Source: Herbaspirillum sp. SJZ106
Lineage (GTDB): Bacteria > Pseudomonadota > Gammaproteobacteria > Burkholderiales > Burkholderiaceae_D
DNA length: 64,000 nucleotides
NCBI RefSeq assembly: GCF_006715495.1
Contig: NZ_VFNI01000003.1
Coordinates: 248,001-312,000 of the forward strand
Direction of reading: 5' to 3'
In this document: positions 1 to 10,297 of the stretch, piece after piece
Layout of the letters: every line of letters starts with the position of its first letter
Numbering within the stretch: the stretch's first letter is position 1
Program-made: the position numbers and the translations under genes
The notes under the pieces: generated by a model
Told to the model about the DNA's origin: nothing
Database searches by the model: none
The model's input: only the letters and a program-made list of their open reading frames with translations

Positions 1-34
1 GCTCTGCCGGTGGTGGAGCCTTTTTAGTTTTTTG
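1..34 (+). terminator. Partial intrinsic terminator at the left edge
   Basis: GCTC near base 1 pairs with GAGC a few bases later, followed by TTTTTAG and TTTTTT. The 5' side of the stem is cut by the window edge. From the usual rplU-rpmA-obgE order this is probably the terminator after rpmA, but rpmA itself is not visible. Confidence 0.6.
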
Positions 35-65
35 AGCCGTCAACAAAGCGCCGAGTCTTTCGTGA

Positions 66-1226
<1,161 letters not shown>

Positions 1227-1314
1227 CGGATTGCCAGGGCCGCCTATGGGCGGCTGCGCAGCCGGAGCGTTCCGGCTATCATCTTCGCTTTCGGATTTTG
1301 CGTCTTAGAAGAAT

Positions 1315-2433
1315 ATGCAATCGGTCATTCAGAACGCCAAGCGGCTGATCATCAAGGTAGGCTCATCGCTGGTCACCAACGACGGCAAGGGGCTGGACGC
1401 CAACGCCATCGCCCGCTGGGCCGAGCAGATCGCGCAATTGCGCGGCCTCGGCAAGGAAGTGGTGCTGGTCAGTTCGGGCGCGGTGGCCGAAGGCATGCAG
1501 CGCCTCGGCTTCGACAAGCGCCCGACCGGCATCCACCACCTGCAGGCCTGCGCCGCCGTCGGCCAGATGGGCCTGGCGCAGATTTATGAAACCAGTTTCC
1601 GCAAGCACGACCTGCACACCGCCCAGGTGCTGCTGACGCATGCCGACCTGGCCGACCGCGAACGCTACCTGAACGCCCGCTCGACCTTGTTCGCCCTGCT
1701 GCAACTGGGCGTGGTGCCGGTCATCAACGAGAACGACACGGTGGTCACCGACGAAATCAAGTTCGGCGACAACGACACCCTGGGCGCCCTGGTGGCCAAC
1801 CTGATCGAAGCCGACGCGCTGGTCATCCTGACCGACCAGCCCGGCCTGTTCACCGCCGATCCGCGCAAGGATCCGGCCGCTACCCTGATTTCCGAAGCGC
1901 GCGCCGGCGACCCGTCGCTGGAGCTGATCGCTGGCGGCACCGGCACCGGCATCGGCCGCGGCGGCATGCTGACCAAGATCCTGGCCGCCAAGCGCGCGGC
2001 GACTTCCGGCGCGCATACCGTGATCGCCTGGGGCCGCGAAGACAAGGTGCTCACGCGCCTGGCCGCCGGCGAAGCCATCGGCACCCAGCTCAACGCCGAG
2101 ACCGCGCAGCTGACTGCGCGCAAGCAGTGGATGGCCGATCACCTGCAGACCGCAGGCCGTGTGGTGCTGGATGCGGGCGCGGTGCAGAAACTGACCTCGG
2201 AAGGCAAGTCGCTGCTGCCGATCGGCGTGGTGGAGGTGTCGGGGGAGTTCGGTCGCGGCGATGTCATCACCTGCGTCGACGAAAACGGCCGGCCCATTGC
2301 GCGCGGCATGAGCAATTACGCCAGTTCGGACGCGCGCCGCATCATTCGCCATGCCTCGTCGGAAATCCAGGCGATCCTGGGCTTCGTCGAAGAACCGGAG
2401 CTGGTGCACCGGGATAACATGGTGCTGCTGTAA
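1315..2433 (+). CDS. proB: Glutamate 5-kinase
   Basis: Catalyses ATP-dependent phosphorylation of glutamate, the first and feedback-controlled step of proline synthesis. The 372-aa protein has an N-terminal amino-acid-kinase domain ([10 protein letters not shown] near residue 12, [26 protein letters not shown]) over about residues 1-265. A C-terminal PUA domain spans roughly 280-360. The length matches the PUA-containing form found in most proteobacteria. It lies 88 bp after obgE in the same direction, and a strong terminator follows it. proA is not in the window. Confidence 0.96.
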   Translation: MQSVIQNAKRLIIKVGSSLVTNDGKGLDANAIARWAEQIAQLRGLGKEVVLVSSGAVAEGMQRLGFDKRPTGIHHLQACAAVGQMGLAQIYETSFRKHDLHTAQVLLTHADLADRERYLNARSTLFALLQLGVVPVINENDTVVTDEIKFGDNDTLGALVANLIEADALVILTDQPGLFTADPRKDPAATLISEARAGDPSLELIAGGTGTGIGRGGMLTKILAAKRAATSGAHTVIAWGREDKVLTRLAAGEAIGTQLNAETAQLTARKQWMADHLQTAGRVVLDAGAVQKLTSEGKSLLPIGVVEVSGEFGRGDVITCVDENGRPIARGMSNYASSDARRIIRHASSEIQAILGFVEEPELVHRDNMVLL

Positions 2434-2462
2434 GCGGAGTTGCTGTTTATTGTATAAATAAT

Positions 2463-2492
2463 AAAAAAGCGCGGTCATGCCGCGCTTTTTTA
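2463..2492. terminator. Bidirectional intrinsic terminator between proB and the CNP1-like gene
   Basis: AAAAAAGCGCGG, a five-base loop, then CCGCGCTTTTTT. The A-rich and T-rich flanks make it usable in both directions for the two convergent genes. Confidence 0.85.
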
Positions 2493-2514
2493 CGTTCAGG
2501 AGCCGGTTGCGCGG

Positions 2515-3078
2515 TCAGCGGCGCACCGGATCGATATATCGCTGTGTCTTCAGGCGCTCGATGATGTTCTTTACCTTGCCGTTGTCGGCCACCATCTTGC
2601 CTTCGCAGAAATAATCGCGGAACAGGGCGCCATCCACGCGGTTGGCCCCGACATCCTTGATCGGTTGCCATTTGTCGCGGCGCGAGCGCGACCATTTGCC
2701 GTCCGGGTGGCCGAAGGCATAGCTTTTCTTTTCCCAGGTTTCGCAGCGCATGCCTTCGTAGATGACGTTGACGGCTCCACCCTCGGTCTTGGTCACCACG
2801 GTATAGCGCACCACGTTGTCGGTGCCGACGGAGACCGACTTGAGGTCGACATAGGCTTTCATGGTGGCGTTCGGGCTCAGGTAGAACTCGGCGAGGTTTT
2901 GCTCCTGCGGCGTGGGCGGGAGCTGCACGGCGATTTCCTGCCAGGGCTTTTCTTCGTCGTCGAAATCCTCATCGAGGTTCTGGGCCAGCGCGCCGGCGCA
3001 GGCCGCCAGCAGGGAGCAGGCCAATACGGCGCGGCGGAGGAGGGCGGGCGATGCAAAGGAAAATGGCATAGGGGTCAT
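2515..3078 (-). CDS. CNP1-like family exported protein
   Basis: A 187-aa exported protein resembling the CNP1-like family (named after a neisserial protein), whose function is not established. The N-terminus has a hydrophobic signal segment (about residues 13-32) containing LLAAC, a plausible lipobox; cleavage after ALA is the alternative. A conserved-looking body follows ([39 protein letters not shown]). Its start codon overlaps the rppH stop as ATGA on the minus strand, so the two genes are translationally coupled. Two Cys in the mature part could form a disulphide. Confidence 0.8.
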   Translation of the reverse strand: MTPMPFSFASPALLRRAVLACSLLAACAGALAQNLDEDFDDEEKPWQEIAVQLPPTPQEQNLAEFYLSPNATMKAYVDLKSVSVGTDNVVRYTVVTKTEGGAVNVIYEGMRCETWEKKSYAFGHPDGKWSRSRRDKWQPIKDVGANRVDGALFRDYFCEGKMVADNGKVKNIIERLKTQRYIDPVRR

Positions 3079-3662
3079 TTAGTATTGGGGACGGGCGCGG
3101 CATCCTGCTGCAACGCTTGCTGGGGCTGCTGTTTTTGCGGGGCGGCGGTGCGATTGCCGCCTGGCTCGCCGCGGCGCTGGCCGTGCGAAGGGCGCGCCAG
3201 GAAGCGCGACAGCTCTTGCAGCGCCTGCTGGTAGACCTCGCGCTTGAATTCGATCACCACGTCCAGCGGAACCCAATAGTCGTGCCAGCGCCAGGCATCG
3301 AATTCGGGATGCGAAGTGCCGCGCAGGTTGACGTCGCAGTCGCGGCCGACCATGCGCAGCAGGAACCAGATCTGTTTCTGGCCGCGGTAATGCCCGCGCA
3401 CTTCGCGCTTGATGAAATGGTCGGGGACTTCGTAGCGCAGCCAGTCGCGCGTGCGGCCGATGATCTTGACGTGTTCCGCGCGCAGGCCGATTTCTTCTTC
3501 CAGCTCGCGGAACATGGCTTGCTCGGGCGTCTCGCCATGCTTGATGCCGCCTTGCGGGAACTGCCACGAATGCTCGCGCACACGCTTGCCCCACCACACT
3601 TCGTTCTGGGCGTTAAGCAGAATGATGCCGACGTTCGGGCGGAAGCCTTCTCGATCCAGCAT
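3075..3662 (-). CDS. rppH: RNA pyrophosphohydrolase RppH (NudH)
   Basis: Nudix hydrolase that removes pyrophosphate from 5'-triphosphorylated RNA and so primes RNase E decay. The 195-aa protein shows [14 protein letters not shown] at the N-terminus and the Nudix box [22 protein letters not shown]. The C-terminus carries a non-conserved Gln/Pro-rich tail ([11 protein letters not shown]). The ATG at 3662 has GAGG seven bases upstream; an earlier in-frame TTG at 3674 lies in that leader and is rejected. The gene is divergent from proS, a common arrangement in Burkholderiales. Confidence 0.93.
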   Translation of the reverse strand: MLDREGFRPNVGIILLNAQNEVWWGKRVREHSWQFPQGGIKHGETPEQAMFRELEEEIGLRAEHVKIIGRTRDWLRYEVPDHFIKREVRGHYRGQKQIWFLLRMVGRDCDVNLRGTSHPEFDAWRWHDYWVPLDVVIEFKREVYQQALQELSRFLARPSHGQRRGEPGGNRTAAPQKQQPQQALQQDAAPVPNTK

Positions 3663-3890
3663 GGTGTACCTCAAAACTTTCTGCGGCTGGACGACCCTCT
3701 CAGGCGGACTCGTGCGACTGGGCGCGCGGCCGTAAATACCGACGCGGCAGGCGCGTCAGGAACGATTCCCCCGGCACGCGGATGTCATCGAAACAAGGAC
3801 CAATTCTGCAAAGAGTGGGCGCATCAGCCAGCTAATCCTTTAAAATTACATCGATTATAACCCTCCTCTTTTTAAAAAGAACCGACCGTC

Positions 3891-5618
3891 ATGCGCGCCT
3901 CACGTTTTTTTATTTCCACCTTGAAAGAAGCCCCTTCCGACGCTGAAATCGTCAGCCACAAGCTGATGATGCGGGCAGGGATGATCAAGCGACTCGGCGC
4001 CGGCATCTATACCTACATGCCGATGGGGTTGCGCGTGATCCGCAAGGTCGAGGCCATCGTGCGCGAGGAAATGAACCGCGCCGGCGGCGTCGAGTTGCTG
4101 ATGCCGGTGGTGCAGCCGGCCGAGCTGTGGCAGGAAACGGGGCGTTGGAACAAGATGGGCGCCGAGCTGATGCGAGTGAAGGACCGGCATGGCCGCGACT
4201 TCGCCATCCAGCCGACCTCGGAAGAAGTGGTGACCGATGTCGCGCGCACCGAGCTGCGCAGCTACAAGCAGTTGCCGGTCAACTTCTATCACATCCAGAC
4301 CAAGTTCCGCGACGAGCGCCGTCCGCGCTTCGGCCTGATGCGCGGACGCGAATTCACGATGAAGGATGCCTATTCCTTCGACCGCGACATGGATGGCCTG
4401 AAAAAGTCCTACCAGGCCATGTACGACGCCTACGTGCGCATCTTCACGCGTTTCGGCCTGGAGTTCCGCGCGGTGGCGGCCGACAACGGCGCCATCGGCG
4501 GCTCCGGCTCGCATGAGTTCCACGTCATCGCCGCCACCGGCGAGGATGCGCTGGTGTATTGCCCGACCTCCGATTACGCCGCCAACATGGAAGCGGCCGA
4601 GGCGCTGGCCGTCGACAGCGTGCGCCCCGCCGCCAAGGAAGAATTGAAAAAGACCCCCACGCCGGGCAAGGCCAAGTGCGAGGCGGTGGCCGAGCTGCTG
4701 GGCCTGCCGCTGCAGCGTACCGTCAAGTCCATCGTGCTGGCGGTGGACAATGAAGATCCGGCCAAGAAGGAAATCTGGCTGCTGCTGCTGCGCGGCGACC
4801 ATGAGTTGAACGAGGTCAAGGCCAGCAAGATCCCCGGCCTGGGCGCCTATCGTTTCGCCAATGAAGGCGAGATCGTCGAATGGTTCGGCACGCCGCCGGG
4901 CTATCTGGGTCCGATCGGCGCCAAGAAGCCGCTCAAGGTGGTGGCCGACCGCAGCGTGGCCAACATGGCCGATTTCGTGTGCGGCGCCAACGAGGCGGAC
5001 TTCCACTACACGGGCGCCAACTGGGGCCGCGACCTGCCGGAGCCGCAGGTGGCCGACATCCGCAACGTGGTCGAAGGCGACGCCTCGCCGGACGGCAAAG
5101 GCGTGCTGGCGATCCAGCGCGGCATCGAAGTGGGCCACGTGTTCCAGCTTGGCACCACCTATTCGGAATCGATGAAGGCCACTTACCTGGACGAAGCCGG
5201 CAAACCGCAACCGCTGGTGATGGGCTGCTACGGCATCGGCGTGACCCGCATCCTGGGCGCGGCCATCGAGCAGAACTTCGATGAGCGCGGCATCATCTGG
5301 CCGGCTGCCATCGCGCCGTTCCAGGTGGTGCTGTGCCCGATGGGCTACGACCGCAGTGAAGCAGTCAAGGCCGAGATCGACAAGCTCTACGCGCAGCTGA
5401 GCGCAGCCGGCGTGGACGTGGTGCTGGATGACCGCGGCGAGCGCCCGGGCGCGATGTTCGCTGACTGGGAGCTGATCGGCGTGCCGCATCGCATCGTGGT
5501 GGGCGAACGCGGCCTGAAGGACGGCAACATCGAATACCAGGGCCGTCGCGATACAGAGGCGACCCAGGTGCCGCTGGCCGATGCGCTGGCCTTCATCCAG
5601 GGCAAGCTGGCGTCCTGA
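3891..5618 (+). CDS. proS: Prolyl-tRNA synthetase
   Basis: Charges tRNA-Pro with proline. The 575-aa protein has the bacterial layout: class II catalytic core with motif 2 ([19 protein letters not shown]), then the INS editing domain of the YbaK type (about residues 225-390). Next comes the rest of the core with motif 3 ([13 protein letters not shown]), and last an anticodon-binding domain. Start is the ATG at 3891. The divergent 228-bp gap to rppH should hold both promoters. A clear terminator follows. Confidence 0.97.
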   Translation: MRASRFFISTLKEAPSDAEIVSHKLMMRAGMIKRLGAGIYTYMPMGLRVIRKVEAIVREEMNRAGGVELLMPVVQPAELWQETGRWNKMGAELMRVKDRHGRDFAIQPTSEEVVTDVARTELRSYKQLPVNFYHIQTKFRDERRPRFGLMRGREFTMKDAYSFDRDMDGLKKSYQAMYDAYVRIFTRFGLEFRAVAADNGAIGGSGSHEFHVIAATGEDALVYCPTSDYAANMEAAEALAVDSVRPAAKEELKKTPTPGKAKCEAVAELLGLPLQRTVKSIVLAVDNEDPAKKEIWLLLLRGDHELNEVKASKIPGLGAYRFANEGEIVEWFGTPPGYLGPIGAKKPLKVVADRSVANMADFVCGANEADFHYTGANWGRDLPEPQVADIRNVVEGDASPDGKGVLAIQRGIEVGHVFQLGTTYSESMKATYLDEAGKPQPLVMGCYGIGVTRILGAAIEQNFDERGIIWPAAIAPFQVVLCPMGYDRSEAVKAEIDKLYAQLSAAGVDVVLDDRGERPGAMFADWELIGVPHRIVVGERGLKDGNIEYQGRRDTEATQVPLADALAFIQGKLAS

Positions 5619-5643
5619 TCCACGGACACACCGCAGCAATGAA

Positions 5644-5681
5644 GAAAGGCGGATGCCATTGGTATCCGCCTTTCTTTTTTT
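5644..5681 (+). terminator. Intrinsic terminator after proS
   Basis: GAAAGGCGGAT pairs with ATCCGCCTTTC across a nine-base loop, followed by seven T. It lies 26 bp after the proS stop. Confidence 0.88.
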
Positions 5682-5732
5682 GTGCATGCCGGCAAGCCGC
5701 GCCCTGCCGCTTATTTTTTGCTTATTTGCTGC

Positions 5733-6164
5733 TTATTTACTGGTATCCGGCTGGCCCGGGATGATGGTCACGGTTTCCCGGAAGATACCGCCTTCGCGCA
5801 CGCTACCGTCGGCGATGCCGCCGCCGTTCATGCGCTTTTCACAATCGACGCGGTTGATCTGGGGCAAGCCCTCGCAGCGCTTCATGGCGTTTTCCTTCAG
5901 TTGCGCCGGGTCTGGATTGGTGAGGCCGCCGCGCGCGGCGGCATCTCTGGCGGCAGCGGCTTCGCGCAGACATGTTGCCTTGTCCTGATTGGACTTGCCA
6001 TTGTTGCAGGCCGCTTTCTCGGCCTGGTACTGCGCATCTGCCTGCGCGCGGCCCTGGCCGGCGGCCAGGCTGCTGCCGGCCAGCAAGAGGCCGCAGGCGG
6101 CCAGGCCGATACAGGTGATATTGCGCAGGCTGGAAATGGATCGTGCGGATTGTGTGGATGTCAT
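5733..6164 (-). CDS. Small secreted protein of unknown function
   Basis: A 143-aa protein not assigned to a characterised family. It has a signal peptide (hydrophobic ITCIGLAACGLLLAGSSLAA, likely cut after SLAAG or at LAA). The mature Ala/Lys/Arg-rich part contains four Cys (AACNNGKSNQDKATC, RCEGLPQINRVDC) that could form two disulphides. The spacing KAACNN..KATCLREAAAARDAA resembles small periplasmic proteins often annotated hypothetical in Burkholderiales. It is transcribed alone, convergent to proS. Codon use looks native. Confidence 0.72.
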   Translation of the reverse strand: MTSTQSARSISSLRNITCIGLAACGLLLAGSSLAAGQGRAQADAQYQAEKAACNNGKSNQDKATCLREAAAARDAAARGGLTNPDPAQLKENAMKRCEGLPQINRVDCEKRMNGGGIADGSVREGGIFRETVTIIPGQPDTSK

Positions 6165-6474
6165 GTTATCGCCCCTTGAAGTGGTGACCGATGTTTTCTA
6201 GACCGAAAAGAAAATAGCAAAGTTCTGCGCGGATGGGCAAATCGTTTGGCAATGGCCATGCGCCGTCAGCGTTTGCGAGGTTCCGGCGCGGCCGTTGTCA
6301 GAAAAGCCCCGAAGAGATTCGCAAGGAGCCGCGATGAGGCATTGGCAGGCTTTGCGATTTCCTCGGTTTTTGCCGACGAGTTTCCTCCAGTCATGGATGC
6401 GTCACCAATCAAAACTGGCCTGGCCGCCTGTTTTGTGACGAACGGTAACGCATGCCGACATTGACCTGGAGTGA
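6165..6474. other. Intergenic region without a supported gene
   Basis: This stretch of about 310 bp separates two divergent genes and should contain the promoter of the minus-strand secreted protein and possibly a relic promoter for the phosphatase remnant. An open 72-codon frame at 6246 on the plus strand has no recognisable domain or ribosome binding site. Nothing else was seen. Confidence 0.5.
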
Positions 6475-6693
6475 ATGACCCTACGCATTTTGACGGCCGC
6501 CGCGCCGGTATTGTTATCGGCCGGCTGCAGCACCCTCCCTTCCCATCAGCAGGCGCCGCCGGCCAAGAACCAGATATTCTTTCCGGGCGACGGCATGGGC
6601 ATCGCCACCATGACGGCGGCGCGTATTTACAAAGTAGGGGAAGAGGACGACCTCGCCATGGACACCCTGGCCGGGTATGAGGAGATCGAGTAG
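6475..6693 (+). pseudogene. Alkaline phosphatase N-terminal remnant
   Basis: The 72-codon frame has a GGAG site four bases before its ATG, a lipoprotein-type signal (VLLSAGC) and then NQIFFPGDGMGIATMTAA followed by RIYKVGEEDDLAMDTL. That is the start of the PhoA-family alkaline phosphatase fold, including the metal-binding Asp of the GDGMG motif. Family members run several hundred residues; here the frame ends 10 codons after AMDTL and the catalytic serine region and remaining metal ligands are absent. The following sequence does not resume the phosphatase in any frame and runs straight into a terminator, so this looks like a large 3' deletion rather than a single frameshift. Whether the peptide is still made is unknown. 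Confidence 0.7.
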
Positions 6694-6730
6694 GGGGATC
6701 TGCTGGATTGACAGGCGGGGCTGGCGGCAG

Positions 6731-6767
6731 AAACAAAAACACCCGCAGCCTGCGGGTGTTTTTGTTT
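6731..6767 (-). terminator. Intrinsic terminator of the SWIB gene
   Basis: ACACCCGCA pairs with TGCGGGTGT, flanked by A-rich and T-rich arms on both sides. It serves the minus-strand SWIB gene ending at 6805 and can also stop reading from the phosphatase remnant. Confidence 0.85.
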
Positions 6768-6804
6768 GCAATTACCTTGCAAACCGGTGCGGCTGGGCCA
6801 AGGA

Positions 6805-7263
6805 TCAGCTCAGGTGCGCCGAAATCAGCTTGGTCATCTCGAACATGGTGACCTGCTTCTTGCCGCCGAAGATGGCCTTGAGCTTGTCGTCGGCATCGAT
6901 GTTGCGCTTGTTCTCGGGGTTCTGCAGCTTGTGCTTCTTGATGTATTCCCACACCTTCTTGGTGACTTCGGTGCGCGGCAGCGGCTTGGCGCCGACCACT
7001 TCGCCCAGTGCGGCCGACGGGGTCAGCGGCTTCATGAAAGCGGCGTTGGGAGTGCGCTTTGCTGCGGGTTTCTTTGCCGCCGGCTTGGCTGCCGGTTTTG
7101 CTGCTGCCTTCTTGGGTGCTGCTTTCGGAGCTGCCTTTGCTGCCGGTTTGACGGCTGCCTTGGGCGCTGCAGCCTTGGCGGCTGGCTTCTTGGCGGCTGG
7201 TTTGGCTACGGTTTTTGCTGCTGGCTTCTTTGCTGCGGCTGCTGGTTTTTTTGCTGTGGCCAT
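6805..7263 (-). CDS. SWIB/MDM2 domain protein with histone H1-like N-terminal tail
   Basis: A 152-aa putative nucleoid-associated protein. Residues 1-72 are an Ala/Lys/Pro repeat tail (AAKKPAAK, KAAPKKAAAK) like bacterial H1-type proteins and should bind DNA electrostatically. Residues about 74-152 form a SWIB domain (FMKPLTPSAALGEVVG, LPRTEVTKKVWEYIKKHKLQ, DADDKLKAIFGGKKQVTMFEM). That fold is typical of eukaryotic chromatin remodelling and MDM2 and is also known in Chlamydia and beta-proteobacteria. It is a single-gene unit with its own terminator. A second H1-like protein lies at 19118. Its biological role is not established. Confidence 0.85.
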   Translation of the reverse strand: MATAKKPAAAAKKPAAKTVAKPAAKKPAAKAAAPKAAVKPAAKAAPKAAPKKAAAKPAAKPAAKKPAAKRTPNAAFMKPLTPSAALGEVVGAKPLPRTEVTKKVWEYIKKHKLQNPENKRNIDADDKLKAIFGGKKQVTMFEMTKLISAHLS

Positions 7264-7639
7264 CTGAAAGACTCCTCGACAAGGAATGAGTTGGATGCGT
7301 CAATTACGCACCGCTAATAGTGGTGCGGTTTGAACCGCCATGCAAGTATTTTTTACGGGTTTTCCCCGTAAAACTGCGGGGAAACAACGGGCGCGCACGA
7401 TTCGCCGTCAAGCCGCACCGGTAAAGGGCTTGCGGCGGATCGCCATGGGCTGCGAAAGACTGTTCTTTGCAAATGGGAAAGCATCATTGACCGATGCAAA
7501 ACGGCGGGCTTGTGTTCCGTTTCCGATGGCCGGGAAAAACGGTTTTCTTGCCGCAAGCGGCGAAGGCGACAGTAGGGCGGGAAGAGGGGAAAACGGCCTG
7601 GCGGCGCTGCAAGCCGCCAGGAGAGCGGGTGCGGCGAAC
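7264..7639. other. Intergenic region upstream of the SWIB gene
   Basis: These 376 bp contain the SWIB promoter region, a GCGGTT-T-GAACCGC palindrome near 7325-7338, a TTTCCCCG/CGGGGAAA hairpin at 7361-7384, and the ffh terminator near 7600. No gene with a recognisable product or ribosome binding site was found on either strand. Confidence 0.5.
7597..7621 (-). terminator. Probable terminator of ffh
   Basis: CCTGGCGGC and GCCGCCAGG form a nine-pair stem with a seven-base loop 19 bp after the ffh stop. On the minus strand it is followed by CCGTTTTCCCC, a weak T tract. Confidence 0.6.
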
Positions 7640-9007
7640 TCAGCGCATGCCGGGCAGCATGCCTTTCATGTTGCGCATCATCTTCATCATGCCGCCGCCC
7701 TTGAGCTTTTTCATCATCGATTGCATCTGCTCGAACTGCGACAACATGCGGTTGACCTCTTGCACCTGGACACCGGCGCCGGCGGCGATGCGGCGCTTGC
7801 GCGCGGCCTTGATCAGTTCAGGCTTGGCGCGCTCGGCCGGCGTCATCGAGTTGATGATACCTTCCATGCGGCGCACGTTCTTTTCCGCCTGGTCCATGTT
7901 GGCGTTGCCAGCGGCCTGTTGCATCTGGGCCGGCAGCTTGTCGAGCAGGCCGGACAGGCCGCCCATCTTTTTCATCTGCGAGAGCTGCGCCTTGAAGTCG
8001 TTGAGGTCGAACTTGCCGCCGCCCTTGATCTTGTTGGCCAGGCCTTCGGCAGCGGCCACGTCCACGCCTTTGCGCGCTTCTTCGACCAGCGCCAGGATGT
8101 CGCCCATGCCGAGGATGCGGTTGGCCATGCGCGAGGGATCGAAGGCTTCCAGTCCGTCCAGCTTCTCGGCCACGCCGGCGAACTTGATCGGTTTGCCCGT
8201 GATGTGGCGCACCGACAGCGCGGCGCCGCCGCGCGAATCGCCATCCAGCTTGGTCAGCACGATGCCGGTCAGCGGCAGGGCGTCGCTGAATGCCTTGGCG
8301 GTGTTGATGGCGTCCTGGCCCAGCATGGCGTCGACCACGAACAGGGTTTCGATGGGTTTGATGGCGGCGTGCACGGCGCGGATCTCGTCCATCATGGCCT
8401 GGTCGATGCCCAGGCGGCCGGCGGTGTCGACGATCAGCACTTCATGGTGGTGCTTCTTGGCGTAGTCCAGCGCGGCCAGGGCGATGTCGACCGGCTTGTC
8501 GCTGGTCTGGGTCGGGAAGAAGTCGGCGCCGGCCTGGCCGGTCACGGTTTCCAGCTGGCCGATCGCGGCCGGACGATAGACGTCGGCGGAGACGGTCAGG
8601 ACTTTTTTCTTCTTGTTCTCGCGCAGGTACTTGGCCAGCTTGCCGACGGTGGTGGTCTTGCCGGCGCCTTGCAGGCCGGCCATCAGGATGATCGCCGGCG
8701 GCTGGGTGGCGAAGTTGAGCTGCGAGGCTTCCGGGCCGAGGTCGGCCCCCATCAGGCTGGCCAGCTCGCGCTGCACCACACCGACCAGGGCCTGGCCGGG
8801 GGTGAGCGAGCCGATCACTTCCTCGCCCAGCGATTTCTCCTTCACCTTGGCGATGAATTCGCGTACGGCGGGCAGGGCGACGTCGGCCTCCAGCAGGGCC
8901 AGGCGCACTTCGCGCAGCATCTCGGCAGTGTTCGATTCGGTCAGGCGCGCTTCGCCGCGCATGGTTTTGACGACTTTGGCGAGGCGTTGGGTCAGGTTGT
9001 CTAGCAT
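7640..9007 (-). CDS. ffh: Signal recognition particle protein Ffh
   Basis: SRP54-family GTPase that, with 4.5S RNA, delivers nascent membrane proteins to FtsY. The 455-aa protein has an N domain (MLDNLTQRLAKVVKTMRGEA), a G domain with G1 GLQGAGKT at 111-118, later DTAGRLG and TKLDGDSRGG, and a Met-rich M domain ending MMKKLKGGGMMKMMRNMKG that binds RNA and signal peptides. The ATG at 9007 is chosen because the family starts at MLDNLT; a 30-residue upstream extension is rejected. In related genomes ffh is normally divergent from the cytochrome assembly gene now found at 12123. Confidence 0.96.
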   Translation of the reverse strand: MLDNLTQRLAKVVKTMRGEARLTESNTAEMLREVRLALLEADVALPAVREFIAKVKEKSLGEEVIGSLTPGQALVGVVQRELASLMGADLGPEASQLNFATQPPAIILMAGLQGAGKTTTVGKLAKYLRENKKKKVLTVSADVYRPAAIGQLETVTGQAGADFFPTQTSDKPVDIALAALDYAKKHHHEVLIVDTAGRLGIDQAMMDEIRAVHAAIKPIETLFVVDAMLGQDAINTAKAFSDALPLTGIVLTKLDGDSRGGAALSVRHITGKPIKFAGVAEKLDGLEAFDPSRMANRILGMGDILALVEEARKGVDVAAAEGLANKIKGGGKFDLNDFKAQLSQMKKMGGLSGLLDKLPAQMQQAAGNANMDQAEKNVRRMEGIINSMTPAERAKPELIKAARKRRIAAGAGVQVQEVNRMLSQFEQMQSMMKKLKGGGMMKMMRNMKGMLPGMR

Positions 9008-9327
9008 GGTGGTATCTGCAAAAAGTGGGGCCGCCCGGTGGGCGGGGATGGGGCGGCGGCAGGCAACCGGGCATGGCGCCGCACCCGGTCCGGGCAATCT
9101 TGCATTTTAACCGATTGGCCCCGCCGCGCGCCCCGGCGCCGGGGCGCGCGGGAATTCCTCGGCCGCAGGTAGGGGATATTCACAGCTTGTACTGGGAGCC
9201 GACTTTGTGTATACATTTGGCCTGAATTTCCACGCGCAATAATAATCAAGCCCCAGGGCAAAGCATCGAGACCGCCGGAGCGCGCCGGCCAACGGAACAA
9301 TAAGCAAACATAACGAGGAGAGTGGGA
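9008..9327. other. Divergent promoter region between ffh and the ABC importer
   Basis: About 320 bp without a gene. It should hold the ffh promoter (A/T-rich GCATTTTAACC near 9102) and the importer promoter further right. The only clear site is the TGTATACA palindrome listed separately. A GAGGAG ribosome binding site lies at 9315-9320. Confidence 0.5.
9208..9215. promoter_or_regulatory. TGTATACA palindrome, possible GntR-type operator
   Basis: A perfect 8-bp palindrome inside TTGTGTATACATTT, 113 bp before the importer start. GntR/FCD regulators commonly bind TTGTATACAA-like sites, so this could control the ABC operon. No regulator gene is adjacent, and a single short palindrome can occur by chance. 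Confidence 0.3.
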
Positions 9328-10287
9328 ATGCAAAAGAAACTGATCGCAATGGCCCTGTTGGCAACCGCCGGTTTTGCGGCCTCCAGCCAGGCTGCCGACG
9401 AGGTGATCCGCCTGGGCAACCTGAAGTTCGCCCACTATGGCGCGGTGTCCTATATCAAGGAAATTGCCCCAAAATGCGGCATCAAGGTCGATGAAAAAGT
9501 CTTCGCCAAGGGCCCGGACGTGATGCAAGGCATCCTGGCCGGCGAGCTGGATGTGGGCACGACCGCCTCCGAAGCCGCCATTTCGGGCCGCGCCAACGGC
9601 GCTCCGATCTATGTGGTGGCCGGTTTCGCCAAGGGCGGCGCACGCCTGGTGGCGGGCAAGGATTCCGGCATCAAGTCGGTCAAGGATTTGAAAGGCAAGA
9701 AGGTCGGCGTGACCCGCGGCGGCATCCATGAAGTGCTGCTGGACGCTGAACTGGGCCAGAACGGCCTGACCGCCAAGGATGTGACCATCGTCTACCTGGC
9801 GTTTGCCGACCTCAACCAGGCGCTGCTGGGCAAGAACATCGACGCCATGATGCAGAGCGAGCCGCAGTCGTCGCAGGCGATCAACAAGGGCTTCGGCGTG
9901 GAAGTCATGAAGCCCTACGACACCCCGATCGGCGAGCCGTACCGCACCATGGTGATGACCGAGAAGTTCTACAAGGAAAAGCGCCCGCTGGCCGAGAAGT
10001 TCATGCGCTGCTTCCTGGAAGCGACCAAGACCTTCATCGACAAGCCGGAAGTGGCCGAGAAGTACGTGCGTGAAGTGATCTTCAAGAACCAGATCAGCAA
10101 GGAAGATTTCTACGACGCCATCGGCAACTCGCCTTATGCCTACGACATCACCGCCGAGCACATCCAGATCACCACCGACACCATGGCCAAGTACGGCACC
10201 GGCAAGATGGCCAAGCCGCCGGTGGCTGCGGATTGGGTGAAGACCGACCTGCTGGAGCAGGCCAAGAAGAGCATGAACCTCAAGTAA
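9328..10287 (+). CDS. ABC transporter substrate-binding protein, NitT/TauT family
   Basis: Periplasmic ligand-binding component of an importer of the nitrate/sulfonate/taurine (SsuA/TauA/NMT1-like) class. The 319-aa protein has a signal peptide (KKLIAMALLATAGFAASSQA, cut near residue 22) and the family pattern GILAGELDVGTTASEAAI, VKDLKGKKVGVTRGGIHEVLL. The ATG at 9328 has GAGGAG eight bases upstream and is preferred over the GTG at 9322. It opens a three-gene operon with permease and ATPase. The ligand cannot be read from sequence; no catabolic gene is adjacent. Confidence 0.9.
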   Translation: MQKKLIAMALLATAGFAASSQAADEVIRLGNLKFAHYGAVSYIKEIAPKCGIKVDEKVFAKGPDVMQGILAGELDVGTTASEAAISGRANGAPIYVVAGFAKGGARLVAGKDSGIKSVKDLKGKKVGVTRGGIHEVLLDAELGQNGLTAKDVTIVYLAFADLNQALLGKNIDAMMQSEPQSSQAINKGFGVEVMKPYDTPIGEPYRTMVMTEKFYKEKRPLAEKFMRCFLEATKTFIDKPEVAEKYVREVIFKNQISKEDFYDAIGNSPYAYDITAEHIQITTDTMAKYGTGKMAKPPVAADWVKTDLLEQAKKSMNLK

Positions 10288-10297
10288 GGACGGCGTG

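Noticed and set aside
6246-6464. 72-codon frame between the secreted protein and the phosphatase remnant
   Set aside because: No ribosome binding site, no signal or domain, and no coding bias.
7340-9004. 554-codon open frame on the plus strand
   Set aside because: Antisense to ffh; composition rich in His, Gly and Gln typical of reverse-frame artefacts.
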